Assembly (NCBI RefSeq): GCF_048544455.1 | Contig: NC_133537.1 | Coordinates: 74,968,166 to 75,032,165, forward strand | Reading direction: 5' to 3' | DNA: 64,000 bases | Source of the DNA: Silene latifolia | Taxonomy: Eukaryota; Streptophyta; Magnoliopsida; Caryophyllales; Caryophyllaceae | Shown here: in pieces, positions 24,238-36,633 of the stretch | How the letters are laid out: every line of letters starts with the position of its first letter | Position numbering within the stretch: position 1 is the first letter of the stretch | Made by a program: the position numbers and the translations under genes | The notes under the pieces: generated by a model | Told to the model about the DNA's origin: nothing | What the model saw: only the letters and a program-made list of their open reading frames with translations | Databases searched by the model: none

Positions 24238-25060
24238 CTACTCTTTGCTACCCTTAGCCGGGCCGCACGCCCCATTACGACGAGACGAAGTCTCACCCAT
24301 CATCACTCGGGCTCTTTTCTTCGGAAATGATGTCAAACCCACTGAAAAGAAAGGAGGTGGGCAGAAAAAAACAAAAAAAAAAATAAGAAAAAAAAACGCT
24401 GCAAAAGAAAAAAGAGAAACAGCGGAAAAGACATACCTGTAGAAGACAGGTTGATCTAGTATAAGCAAGGTTTGGGTTGGCCTTCCGAGCATCTAACCCA
24501 GCAATGATTTTAGCAAGAATGAGCCAAGCTGGGCTATACATTGCTTCATCAGTTCCACAATTTGGATGAATTTCGCTTTACCGTAACAAGTTGGTACCTC
24601 AATATGCCCTTCAAAAGCATAAAGATGAAGCATAATCAATCCAAAACCTCTGCGACGGAACGCCGTAGGAATCAATAGGTCGTTAGCACGACCAAATTTC
24701 TGAGCAATGGCGAGTAAGTTTACTCGTTCCCCATCGACGAAGTCACGCGCCTCATCACGTGACAAACCAAGGAAATCGAGGTACTTGTTAGCCCATCCCT
24801 TCTGAAAGTCGGGAATAACATGAGTTAGCCAATCTTCCAACCTCCTAGAATGGCAATTTCTTCCGGAAAGGGACAAATCTCTCCTTCTGGAAAGGCAAAA
24901 ACATGATGGTTAGGGTCCCAGAATTTTAAGCACTCATCAAGAAAAACAATCTCAGGCAGGACCTGCCTCAGCGGGACTAGTTGTTTTAATCCCGTATTAA
25001 TAAGTATTTGAAGATTCCAATCCTTTGAAATCAGAGGCCGAAGATGACATGGTTTTTCGA
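24238..25060 (-). pseudogene. Antisense ORF between pol and LTR, unit 1 (internally deleted)
   Basis: Minus strand, opposite to gag-pol. It reads PLISKDWNLQILINTGL, LKFWDPNHHVFAFPEGEICP, FLGLSRDEARDFVDGERVNL, then FGLIMLHLYAFEGHIEVP. A 1-base deletion near 24,533 shifts the frame. A T-rich segment with GT and AG ends (24,436-24,342) follows, then a deletion of about 790 bp relative to unit 2 at about 24,326, then the C-terminus KKRARVMMGETSSRRNGACG to a stop at 24,238. The FWDP...GEICP block resembles plant transposon-associated domains (plant mobile domain / DUF7745 class, from memory). Known: Tat-lineage elements, including maize Grande, often carry antisense extra ORFs here. KKRARV looks like a nuclear localisation signal. 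Start codon uncertain. Confidence 0.75.
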
Positions 25061-25514
25061 TGAGAATTCATGTTTAACAAGAAGTTTTTATGAAGAAAAG
25101 AATATCAAGTGATGGTTTACCTCTTATTATGATCTCCTTATATAGGAAAATAAGGGGAGAGTTTTAACAAGGGTTTTAGGAAACCCTTGCTTGCCGCCCA
25201 AGTAACACGGCCGAGGGCCTTGGGGCGCGGGCCTCCGAGCTTCCTCATCACCCTTTATCGCTTGTTGCACCAAAGTTCGTTGTCGCGGGCTTTATTTTTT
25301 TTTTGCGGGCCAGAATGGCCAATCTACATTTTTTTATCCCCAGCGAGTCCATGCTTGAATTAAAAAAACCGTACATACTTATGGATTTTTTTTTATGTTT
25401 TACAGGTTATCTCTTACCCGTAATATTTACAGGTCAATCCCCGAGTCAGAAACTCGAAACATGTCTACTCATCGTCTTTTCTTATAAGATTTCGAAAATT
25501 CAAAATGAAACGTT

Positions 25515-25785
25515 CCGGGCGAAGCCCATTTTCAAGTTCCGGGGGAGGCCCATTTTCAAATAAAATGTTAATTCCGGGCAATGCCCATTTTCAAAGTGAA
25601 ACTTTATCTCCGGGCGAGGCCCATATTCAAAATGAAACGGTTTCGGGTGAAGCCCATTTTCAAATGTCATTACTGGGCGAAGCCCATTTTTCAAAATGAA
25701 ATGTCAAATCCCGGGCGAAGCCCATCTCCATATGTCAAATCGGGTCAGAAACCCAATTCATTGTTTGAGTTCGGGCCTCGAGCCC
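25515..25785. repeat. Array of about nine GGGCGAAGCCC hairpin units
   Basis: Units of the form TCCGGGCGAAGCCCATTTTCAAA with core starts at 25,517, 25,541, 25,576, 25,612, 25,645, 25,675, 25,713, 25,742 and 25,773, spacing 24-38 bp. Each core is a 4-bp stem with a GAA loop; the final unit (GGGCCTCGAGCCC) keeps the stem but changes the loop, showing paired compensation. It lies upstream of the antisense ORF and downstream of pol. Confidence 0.88.
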
Positions 25786-26917
25786 ATCCATGTTTTAGCT
25801 ATGATTTCCAAAAGTTTGGGATAGCATTATGTGATTTCTGTTATGATATATGTCCAAGTTTAAGCAGGTACACTTCAGCTAGGTGCCCTAAAGTCAGAAT
25901 CTTTAGACCCAATGCAACTGGGGGCTCTGTCGCTTTCAAGCTCCAGAGACCGCCATAATGATGAACGGAGAAGTCTCCACCAAGTAAAGTAATTCGTGTC
26001 GGGTGACTAAGATGAAAATATTCCCTAGCAGAATGCAACCAATGATATTATAACAATGTTGCTCAAATGTTGGGCACAAATGACGAATAATCGTAGCTCA
26101 AGTGAGCTAATGCACATGCAACTCGAAGAGTATAGACATCATGGGAGAGGTATTTCCAAAGTATGACGGCAACCTCCTTTCGGAAAGCTCCATTTTGGGC
26201 CGAGACTTCAGAATACCAAGGCCAAGGTATGTCGAACTACGATGCAGTTTTGATTCTGTCATAGCGGATATGTAGGCGCCTAAGGATAACGCTCAACCCA
26301 CCATATATGCAAGTTTATGGGTCGACGACCAATGATGACAATTTGATGCAACAGAAGCAAGAGTCAATCCCCAGCAAAGTTTTAGGTATGATCTTTTCTT
26401 ATGGCTGGAGAGCTTACTTACGCAAGTCTAATGAAATCTAAACGACCCGTGGAATCCTCAGGTCGAGAGGGACCTGGGGTATACTTTCACTTTCGCCTTG
26501 TCCAAGCCTTCGTCAAAGGCTCTGTAGATACCCGTATCCGTCGATATTGGAATTTACAGAAAAACCGACAAAACACCTAATGATGATAGGACACATGTTT
26601 AATTACATTGCTCATTATCGGATTCCGTTTTGTGATGCGGGACAAGCGTTATTTGACGGTTTTATAATTTAAATGAAATTTATTTCATCGGTTTTTATAT
26701 TTTCAAGTTTATTTAAAATTTAAAAGCTTTTATAATTTATTTAAAAAATAAATTATTGTTCAAAGTTTTTATTTTTGAATTTATTTGAAATAAACTGTGT
26801 GACGGTTTCAAATTTTATCGCTTTAGTTTAATTCGAATAATTGATTTTTCAAGCGGTTTTAAACAAGGTTTTTTGAGACGGTTTTAAGTTCAATTTTTAA
26901 TAGGTTTTGAGCACGAG

Positions 26918-26972
26918 TTTGGAGGTATAGCTCTGGTGTAAACCCATCCCCATGGTCCTGGGTTCGATTCAC
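26918..26972 (+). other. tRNA-like A and B boxes in the Tat LTR (SINE-like head)
   Basis: TATAGCTCTGGTG (A-box-like, about 26,926) and GGGTTCGATTC (B-box-like, 26,960-26,970) are about 33 bp apart, as in tRNA genes and SINE heads. The second LTR has the same pair at 52,955 and 52,990. No full cloverleaf can be drawn, so this is not a tRNA gene. A CCACCCATCCCCTTCC tract follows; no SINE tail is evident. Confidence 0.45.
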
Positions 26973-27518
26973 TATAGCACCACCCATCCCCTTCCCTTTT
27001 CTTCCCCAAACCCGACACCCAAACAGCCCACCTACAACTCCCCTTCCCCTGTTTTTCGAGCCCAACCCGCAACCCAAAACACCACCATTCCCAACCCAAC
27101 TAGCTTAGACATCCACCCATGACTGAGCCCATGACCGAGCCCACCAAACGAACACCTATTCTAACCCTAAACCATGCCCAAACCCGTACCAAAAACCCTA
27201 ACCACACCCGCACCCGAGCCCCTGTTTTGCGAGCCCAAAACAGGGAGCTACCCGTCCCAATTTGGACCCCCATCCAAGACCTTTCCCTTCCCTTGTTTCT
27301 CTTACTTATTCCCAAAGTCAGAGAAGATATTTACCCCATCCAAACAGCTCACGAAATCCCTCCCAAAACCGAAACACAATCTCCTTCCATATCCTTTCCA
27401 AAACCGACATTATCCTCTCTACTCTCCATATTTCGACAAAACTCTCTTAACCCTTCCATAAGCCAACTCCTAAGCAACCAAATAACCTAAACCTAGTACC
27501 CCATTCCTGTTTCTTATA

Positions 27519-27619
<101 letters not shown>

Positions 27620-29823
27620 AAAAAGGGGACGGAAGAACACGGTTTTAAGAGCACTCGAAACCCCAACAATTGCCCTCCTTTCTCACATAAGAAAGCAACC
27701 CTAAACTCCTCTCCAACCCAGAAACCTAGTACAAGGTTCATACAAAAGATTAGACGAATTTTAGAGCGTGAATTCGCTCTCAAATTCGTGTTTTCTCGCG
27801 TCCTAGACAACACTTGTTCTCGTCCAGATCTCATCGTTTTACAATCGTTTTTGGTCTGGTTTTTTTGTTAAAAATCAAATATTTGAGTCTAAGGATTCCA
27901 TAACATCTTTCAAAATCAATTTACATTGAGAAACGAAGTCCTAATCACTGTTTGAGAATCGTTGCATGAAATGCAACAAAATCGTGTTTTCTGAACTTGG
28001 GAACAGCACCTGTTCTCATTCATTTTTAATCATTTCAAGTTACTTTTTGCTTCTGTTTCTTATCATATTTTAAAAATTTGGAATTCAAGGATTCCAGAAC
28101 ATCTTTCGGATTTAAATTTGAGCAAGAAACGATGTCACAATCTTCATTTGAAAATCGCTGCACAAAGTGCCTTTCACGCGAGAAATTGTTTTTGTTTTTC
28201 GAAATTGATTTTGTTAAATTGTTTCGATATTTGTTTTACAATCGTCGAAGACGCGCCTTCTAAGCAACACTTTCATACGGGATCTGAGTGGTGTCAAAGT
28301 CTACATGTAAGTTGTGGGTGCACAAAATCCCGTCTCAATTCCTTCCATTTTTCTCATGTATGACGCGGCCTAAGGCCCTTTTTGTTTGTTTTTTTATCGT
28401 CTTTTAATTATCATCTCATGTTAGTTAATATGTTTCGTAATTATGATACTAATGATGTTTAATTTCTGTTTGGAATAAATAGTATGTTAATCACATGTTT
28501 GCTTTCAATTTATGACGATAACATGCTTAGTTTGAATAATTATCATGTTTAATATCATAATGCAAAATAGTTTGCAATTGTATGACGATAACATGTTTTA
28601 AATTGATTAAAATGAAATTTTAGTTAGCTTAATTCATTCTCACATGATTTGCATTTGTTTAATTTTAATTACGAAGTAATTAGATTAATTCACATGTTTG
28701 ATTTATTTTATTTGATTTATGATGCATGTATGTTTATTTGTATTGTTATCGTTGTTAAATCGCAACTTGCCCAAATTAATATGTTGAAAGCATGTTAAAT
28801 GAATTAGACATTCATAGGTCATACAAAACTCGACATAGGATTTTAAATGGATTTTTTTAAAAGTTTAAATGAATTCATCTCTTCTTATGACGATTTCCCG
28901 CTAGTTAAATTGCGCATGCTTAACATCCGATTCATGACACTCGATGACTAGAATAGTCAATTTTGACCACCCGTTTTGGCCGTGTGATGCCTCAGCCTTC
29001 GTGCCCATTTATCTCGGCCTTCATGCCACTTTGAGGGTTTGGTTTGTTTCCGTTGTTTAATTATTACGGTTTATTTCAATTGTTATTGTTATGTAATCGT
29101 TGTAATTATTTCATTATAATTTCAACAACGTAATTTTCACTTTAAATATGGGTCTAGTTAGTCCTTTATTTTGAGTCAAAATGATGTTATAAAACCTTTG
29201 TTAAATTGAAGTATTTAACTACTTAAATCGAAGTGAGCGCGCAAAATGATGATGAGGCCAAGGACGAAGTCCATGTGAGTCGTGGCCTCACCATATGGCA
29301 CGAATTTCAAGGCCTAAGTAGGCTAGTTTGCGTCGTGTGTTAAGTGACATATTTAGCAATTATATTTAGATCGAGTTGTATCTTTAATTCAATTGTTTGC
29401 GAATCGAGTGGACGAGAATCATCTGGGTTGTAATAGTTTAGCTCCCCAACGGCTCCCCCACTTCCATCTAAGCCATGTCGTGAATGCTTGTTAGTATAGT
29501 TCAAATCAACCTCACATGCTAAATCACTAAGACAAAGTAGATTAAATGTATTAAACGATTAGAAACCGAGCTCACATGTTAGGATCAAAATGGTGTTTTG
29601 CACTCTCATACAACAATCGTAGTCTTGTCCAATTAGCCATCATAGTCCCATGTAGAGGCCGTTATTGCAACGGGCGGGGGTGGGTGTTTTATTAACGAAC
29701 TTCCCACCACATACTTTCAATAAATCTCATTTTCAAATATGGTTCCCAAATTTCCTTAAATTTGGTGGCGACTCCAAAAGATTTTCAACCCCATAGATAC
29801 ATCAAATCCCCACATCCACATTT

Positions 29824-29841
29824 TGGCGACTTCGCTAGGGA
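29824..29841 (+). other. Primer-binding site of Tat unit 2
   Basis: TGGCGACTTCGCTAGGGA, 11 bases after the LTR end. It resembles the TGGCGACTC-type sites of Ogre/Tat elements, generally assigned to tRNA-Arg; the tRNA assignment is from memory. Confidence 0.75.
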
Positions 29842-29843
29842 GT

Positions 29844-32411
29844 TGTAACTTAAAGGAAAATGATGGCTAATAGGACTAACACTATGATTCCTTTTGCATA
29901 CATGCATTACCCATTTGAGACTTTAGGAGGACCACCTCACCCATTGGGTCGATTTCAATGGTTAGGAGGTAAGGTCCACAATGCCGATTTAAATATCAAG
30001 ATGGAACCGCCGAGATCTTTAAGTACTTGCTCTTACCATATTGCACACTTCTGCTTATGGGAGGCTTGACTTTTTTTGATAAGGTGGATCATTGTCTTAG
30101 ACCTAATTATAGGACCGACCGAGACTTAGAAGAGTCTAGGTTCATGCACGATTAAAATGCGAATGCTTATGTGCTATGTGTTCATCCTCCATGCTTTTTT
30201 CAAAAATCTCAACTGTTTTGTCAAAACCGTTTTTTCGAAAACCATCTTCAAATCAAGCATGTTTTCAAACTCGGTATGTTGCCGAAAAAGATGTAGGTTT
30301 CTCGACCAAAATGAGCTTTTTATAGCCGGCATGCTGCCCATTTAAAATCTCAGTTTCAAATCAATTTCGAAATGATTTCTCACCTTTATCGAGCATAGAA
30401 TATGTTTCGAGTCAAGTCTAGTCATGTTAAGGGTTCAAGTGAACTGAGTCAAGTACATGGCCCTAGTGGGTCACCCAAGTCACCTCTTGGGTCCAAGTCA
30501 AGCGTGTCAACCATTTGGTCAAAGTCAAACCACCAAAACGTCCATTATAGACCACCTAGGACATTTTCCATGAGCCCATAAACCATGTTTGGTTCAGTTA
30601 CGGGTTAGTCACACCAAGTCGATGTCAAGTCCAAGTCAAGAAGTTAGTTGAGTCGAGTCATAGCCCTTGTTAGGTCTAGACCCCTCTCCCATGTGACCCC
30701 TTACAAGTGAGCTACTTAGCTCATTTCATGGATCTAGTTCTGTCTTTGAGTCAAGTTTGAGTAAAAGGTCAAGTCTGCGAGTCGCGTCCTTATTTGTGCA
30801 GGGGATTTTGATTCGAGTATTGATTGGTTCGGGATTTTTCTTGTAGAAAGGCCACCTCAAACCCGAAATAAAGCAATGGAAGCCGCGGTCACTAAGCTGA
30901 GTGAAACTATGGAGTTAATGATAGCTCAGTTGGATGCTATTGAAGAAAAGATGAGTGGGGAAAAAGTTGTAACTACCCCATCGGAAATGTCTGAACTTGA
31001 GAAACGAATCGACCTCATGCAAAGTCAACTAAAACTCTCGGAACGTATCCGCTATGACCCTCCGGCCCAGGACCACCATCAGTCCAAAAATCTCTTTGTA
31101 GGGAAAATACTTGTGGGTTGCCCGAAGTATCTTCCAAGCCCAGAAAGTGAAGTTCGAAATGAGGACAAAGTCAATGATGAAGATGATATCTATATTACCA
31201 AAAGAGACATTGTTCCATGAACCCAAGATGAAATCTTGAAGCTAAGGAAGGATGTCCTCGAGTCCAATCATTTGACTCGATCTGGGCGCCCCTATCAAGT
31301 TGAGAAGGCAAGACACACTTCTATTGCTAAGGATGTTCCAGATAAGGGATCCTCAAAAGAACCTACTTTAGTCGAGGCACTTAGTGAAGGGTCAACCTCG
31401 GAGGCTTCCTTCTTTTAGTAGTTCCAAAAGACTAATACGGATGACACTACTGGGAAACCGATCTCGGGTTATCTTAAAAACCAACACCGAACAATGGAAG
31501 ACGCCACTAGCAAACTTACTACTGCCATGAACTTCCTAGGAATCCGAAATTTGGCAATGAGAATCGATGAAGAGATGAACAAGGTAATGAAGGAAAGATA
31601 TTCCCAACCCTGGTTTTTGAAATTGAGCAAGAGAGAGAAGAAAACAGGAAGAAGTTAACTTCGAACTATCTAGCATTCAATAAGTATCCTCCCAAATACA
31701 TAGTCCTGAATGGCACGGCCGAGAACTCACCCGTATACAAGGTTGGGTTCTTAAAAGACCTAATGGTAGGATATGTATTCCCACGTTGTGGTTGGGACGC
31801 CACAGAGGTGAGCAAGGTAACCAAGGCCTGACATCAGTGGTGGTTTAGATCAGCAAGAAGGATGTCGTACCTAGAGGAGAAAACGAGGGTGGGTATAGAT
31901 TACTACTGCATCACAGACTAGAAGTTCTATTTCCCTTAAAAGGAGAAATGTTTAAGCTGGATGATGGTTCCAAGTCTGAGTCTGAGTCTGAGTCTGCGTC
32001 CGAGTCTGATAAGAGTCCTAAGTTCGAGTCTAAGGAGTCAGGTGTCAAAGCCACCCCCTCCCAAGTATTTCCTTTCGATGCACCCCTTTCTAATTATGGT
32101 ATCCTGAGGCCTGTCTTGGGTACCTCCATTGTCTCGCCACTGACCTATGATCAGTTGGCTCAAATGTTAGCCTATTTCACGCAGTTTCAAATTAATAATA
32201 ATAAGATGAACCAGTTTGCTTACGACTTGTTTTATTTACATTGAAGTTCAATTTTTGAAAATAATTGTTTTAGTAATGACATTGAGAATGAGGCCGAAGG
32301 CGAGCAGGTTGAAGAAGAAGAAGAAGAGGAGGTAGAACCACCTCCACAATTGGTTAGAGGGTTAGAAGAATATGATCAAAGAAACTCGGTGATCGAAGAT
32401 ACCAAAACTAT
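29844..32411 (+). pseudogene. Tat unit 2 leader and decayed gag region
   Basis: 29,844-30,875 is leader sequence with no convincing gene. From ATG 30,876 an open stretch of 114 codons (LSETMELMIAQLDAIEEKMS, probable coiled coil) ends in a TGA; the same frame then reads LTRSGRPYQVEKARHTS to 31,418. A further open stretch (31,948-32,244) is Ser/Glu-rich with SPLTYDQLAQMLAYFTQ. An acidic block EAEGEQVEEEEEEEVEPPPQ (from 32,278) leads to LVRGLEEYDQRNSVIEDT, which resembles the usual linker before Tat RT. I see no protease active site, so part of gag-protease has probably been deleted. Confidence 0.6.
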
Positions 32412-33277
32412 CAATGTGGGAACCACCCTTTGAACCACATGAGCTTAAGATAGGAACAACCTTAAATCCTGTTTTCGCATGGTCTTACAAAGTCATGCCA
32501 GAAATTGCGAGGAAAATTGCAGAGCAAAGGATTCCGATCAAACCAGGGTTCAAACCAGTAAAGTAGAAGCTACACAAAATGCGTTTGGAATGGTCTTTAA
32601 AGGTTAAGGAAGAAATTGATAAACAGCTTAAAGTCGGGTTCATCAAGGTGTCAGACTATTCGGATTGGGTCGCCAATGTAGTGCGAGTAACGAAAAAGGA
32701 TGGTAAGGTTCGCGTGTGTGTGGACTTTCGGGACCTGAACAAAGCTAGTCTGAAGGACGACTTTCCATTCCCTCACATCGATATCTTGGTTGACAATACC
32801 GCAAATCATGCATTACTGTCCTTCATGGATGGATATGCCGGTTACAATCAGATTAAGATGGTCCAGGAAGACATGAATAAGATAACATTTACGTCACAAT
32901 GGGGAACCTATTGTTACACAGTAATGCGTTTCGGTTTGATAAATGTCGGGGCGACGTACCAGAGAACGGCAACGACGTTGTTACACAAAATGATGCACAA
33001 AGAAGTTGACGTTTATGTCGATGACATGATGGTTAATTCAAAGGAACGTAGTGGTCATCTTGGGGCGCTACGAAAATTCTTTCAAAGATTGCGAAAGTAT
33101 AATATGAGACTGAATCCGCAGAAGTGTGCTTTCGGGGTCACCTCTGGCAAACCGTTGGGTCATATCGTTAGCCACTGTGGCATCGAAGTAGACCCATCAA
33201 CGATCAAAACTATTATGGAAATGCCCCATCCCGAGACCGAGAAAGAAATTCGAAGTTTCCTAGGAAGAGTTCAATAA
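32412..33277 (+). pseudogene. Tat reverse transcriptase
   Basis: FAWSYKVMPEIARKIAEQ (from about 32,476) leads into an open frame from 32,579 to 33,277. Diagnostic blocks: KKDGKVRVCVDFRDLNKASL, DDFPFPHIDILVDNTANHAL, FMDGYAGYNQIKM, and VYVDDMMVNSK with the catalytic YVDD. It ends GRVQ-stop. These are Ty3/gypsy RT motifs in the Tat-specific wording (NKASxKDDFP, HIDxLVDNTA). The thumb motif normally read YLGHIV appears as PLGHIV. The first catalytic Asp (VCVDFRDLN) is present. Stops before 32,579 and at 33,275 break the polyprotein. Confidence 0.93.
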
Positions 33278-33826
33278 ATAAGCCGTTTCGTCGCGAAGTT
33301 GACGAGGATTTGTGAACCAATCATCAAGAAACCGAAGGTCGGAGAACATGAAATGTGGGATGACCAGTTTCAGGCCGCGTTCGATAAAATAAAGGAAGTG
33401 TTGTCTTCTCTGCCAGTTTTAGGCCCACCAGTAGTCGGGCTGCCATTATCACTATATCTAACTGTTACAGATACAGCGATGGGGGCTATGTTACCCCAAA
33501 CAGTCGACAAAGAAGAAAGAGCTATTTACTACATCAGTAAAAAGTTCTTAGACTATGAAGTAAAGTATACACCTCTTGTAAAGACGTGTTTGACCCTAGT
33601 CTGGGCAACGAAGAAATTAAGACATTACATGCTTAGCTACAGTGTGAGTGTCTACTCCAAAATGGATCCGATCAAGTACTTGTTTAAAAACCTAATGCTA
33701 AATGAAAGAATGTCGAGGTGGACCCTCATGTTATCAGAGTTCGATCTCAAATATGTACTTTTTAAAGTGATCAAGGGAAGGGCGGTTGTCGATTTCCACG
33801 CCGACAATCCAATCAAAGAAACATAA
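33278..33826 (+). pseudogene. Tat RNase H, first (gypsy-type) copy
   Basis: Open from 33,299 to 33,826 in the RT frame after one stop. LYLTVTDTAMGAMLPQ holds the first Asp and YISKKFLDYEVKYTPLVKTC the usual Glu region, but the Glu of the common TPxEKTC block reads Val here. MDPIKYLFKN and DLKYVLFKVIKGRAVVDFHA close the domain. The loss fits the known degeneracy of the first RNase H in elements that also have a second one. Confidence 0.88.
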
Positions 33827-33859
33827 GTCGTCTACACTTGGTCATTTCCCGACGAAGAC

Positions 33860-34411
33860 GTGGTACAGGTTGAGAATGACGTATGGGATTTGTATTTCGA
33901 TGGAGCATCGAACTATATGGGATATGGAGTGGGAATTCTTCTTATCTCACCAACAGGTGAACACGTGCCCGTATCCATCAAACTGGATTTCAATGTCACA
34001 AACAACGCCGCTGAATATGAAGCATATTTGCTTGGTTTACGCAGTGCTCTTGACTTGGGTGTCAAGAAGTTGTTAGGACCTGAAGACTCGTCCCTAGTGA
34101 TAAATCAAGTGGGTGGGTCATGGAAAATTAAGAGCCAAATTTTGGCCCCATATCAAACCAGAATCGAAGAATTTGAGAAGTACTTCGAGGATATTCGATA
34201 TGTTCACCTCCCGAGAGAGGAAAATCAGTTTTCAGATGCGTTGTCTAAGCTAGCCGACCAAATCAACATTCTCGAACACATAGACAGTATGCCAATATGT
34301 CTCAAACGAAGATCATCACCGGCCTATGTGAATACAATCGATGATACCGAGGATGGTGAAACTGAACCCTGGTACACAGCCATTTTGAAATTCAAGGAAA
34401 CAGGAGAGTAG
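33860..34411 (+). pseudogene. Second RNase H (aRNase H), hallmark of the Tat lineage
   Basis: Open for 183 codons. Likely catalytic acids: WDLYFDGASN (Asp), NNAAEYEAYLLGL (Glu), PEDSSLVINQVGG (Asp) and FSDALSKLADQ (Asp); all four are kept. Known: Tat-clade Ty3/gypsy elements carry an additional archaeal-like RNase H after the gypsy-type domain. Its better preservation than the first copy suggests it was the active one. It ends TGE-stop (34,409-34,411), the place where unit 1 reads TRV and goes on, so the stop is specific to unit 2. Confidence 0.9.
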
Positions 34412-34582
34412 CCTCCCGACCTTGACATGCGTGGGAAGCGGGCTCTGCGAATGTTATCCGCCCAATTCATCAGGACCAATGATGGGTATTTGTACAAAAA
34501 GACGGCTAAAGGTGTTTTGTTGCGATGCATCGATAAACCGACAGCTGAAAAGGTTATGGAGGAAGTCCATGACGGTGAATGT
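34412..34582 (+). pseudogene. Tat unit 2: linker to integrase, cut by solo LTR D
   Basis: MRGKRALRMLSAQFIRTNDG continues pol toward the integrase zinc finger and stops at ...DGEC, where solo LTR D entered. AATGT (34,578-34,582) is its target duplication; integrase resumes at 48,081. Confidence 0.88.
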
Positions 34583-36633
34583 TGCAACACCCCCATTTAT
34601 TTAGGAGCCTTTAGCTAGACATTCCCAAATAAATAGGACTGTTACCCTCTCGGTTTCCCGAGGTAGTGAATAACAAAGTACAACAATACCAAAGTACTTT
34701 AAATTAAAAATTAGCGATCACATGTTTATTACAAATGAATCAACTAACACTTAATATAAAAATATTTACAACTCGCAGCAGAAATAAATAAAGTGATATA
34801 ATTAATCTATGTGATCTAGACTTCAACTATGGTCCATGTCGAGCTCTCATCCCATTGCTCCCAAGTCAGCTAATCTTTTGTACCTATCAAATCTGCTCCC
34901 CATAAAACGGTTCACCGCAGGTGTTTACGAATACACAGTAAGCCGCGAGGTTGAGTAGGAATAAATACTAACAACAAAAACATACGATAAATAATCCAAT
35001 TTCCTTTTTCATTACACAACTCCCTGACAACGTGCTCCTTTCTTTTACTTACACATTGCACTAATCATCCCGCCAATCCCTGGCCGAGGCAGCCTCAACC
35101 CGAAGGTGAGTAAACACACACTACATTACCAAAAGGTAATGTCTGCCTCAACATATAGTTGAGTAATATCCACTAGATGGCCTGCAGACCAATCTGGGGC
35201 CTGCCTCGAGTAATTACGATTTTAAATCGTCTGCCAGAATAAATCTGAAATACGTCACCCGAAGGCTCTTACCATGACGTCTGCCAATATAACCTTAATA
35301 ATAATATACATCACCACGAAGGGATGTTTGCCAGTATTAAACTGAATAACCAATGCAATAACAGTAACTCCATCATAACTAATCCAACCAACATATACAA
35401 TATAACTTATCCCTTCCAACAATTTCAATGATATCAACCAACATAATTCTCATATGATCAATATAAATCATCCAACAAACATTATCGGGTAAAAGTTGAG
35501 TAGGATTTATCCCTACCTGGCAAGCGATTCCAATTAAGCAGCTTAAGCAATCCAAATAATTAAAGCAATCCAAATATAATTCTTCACAACCGTCACCTAA
35601 TCAAAATATCATAATTCAATTTAATTTAATTATTTATTTATCCCGTTTAGTATATAAATTATTCAAATCAATTTATTTATTATAATTATTACGGTATTAA
35701 AACCTGCTTACAAAATAAACCCGAGTCACCCGAATTACCCACTTAAAACCCGTCAAAAAACAAACACACAAAACCTCCAATACATGGTTTAGAAACCGTG
35801 TACACACCCTCCTATAAACACACCCAAAACCGACACCACTGACCACCACGACTACCACCCAGTTAGCCAACCTCTTCCCTACACCACGGCCCATCCAATA
35901 ATCCCCTAACCACCCATCAAACCACCCCCGGCAGCCCAGAAACGCACGCCCTAAACACCTGATACCAACAGCACTCCATTCAACCCATGTCCCAAAACAG
36001 ACCAACCCCGACAACCACGCCCAACCTCACCACCTCCAGCCACCACCATTCTCACCCCTAGTCCATGACGATTCTAAAGCTACCCTCCAACCTCACCCAC
36101 GGTTAGAAATGCGACCCCGATGCTTGTCTTAAAACAGCTGCGTCAAAACCCCTGCTCTCCCCTGTTCTTTGCGATTTCCGGCCACCACCCGCACAAACCA
36201 CCACCTGCCACCACCCAGACACCACCACCCAGACCACCCATTGTCCACCATCACAACCAACCCTTTCCCAGGTCACGACGGGTCGAAATAAGGGTTCAAC
36301 TACCCATCCAAAACCCACGGTCAAACCCGCAGCACCCCTGCTGACCAACCATCTTTAGCCGTCTCAAAACAACCCTAACCCTAGTCAACGACGGTCAATA
36401 ATGGTCAGGTATTAATCTTGGCAGTCCAAGGTTGCTCTAGGTCCAAATCCCGAGTCCTATGGTGGTCTAATTATCGAGTTATAATATGCTAAAGTATATA
36501 CATAAGACGGTCTGAAATATTACCTTGAGGCGATTAATTGGTTTTGTTAATTCTTCTTCTTTCCGTCTCCTAAAGCTCCTCCTATTTAATTTGTGATTTA
36601 TTTCTCAGATATAATAGGGTATTTATAGGGTAG

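Noticed and set aside
25109..26522. First Tat LTR start placed at TGATGGTTTACC (25,109) after a purine-rich stretch
   Set aside because: TGTAGATACCC after the AAAGTAGGGGCTC tract (52,540-52,552 in unit 2) is a better polypurine tract and LTR start, and gives equal net LTR lengths in both copies.
26918..26972. A tRNA gene
   Set aside because: A and B boxes are present but no cloverleaf or acceptor stem can be formed.
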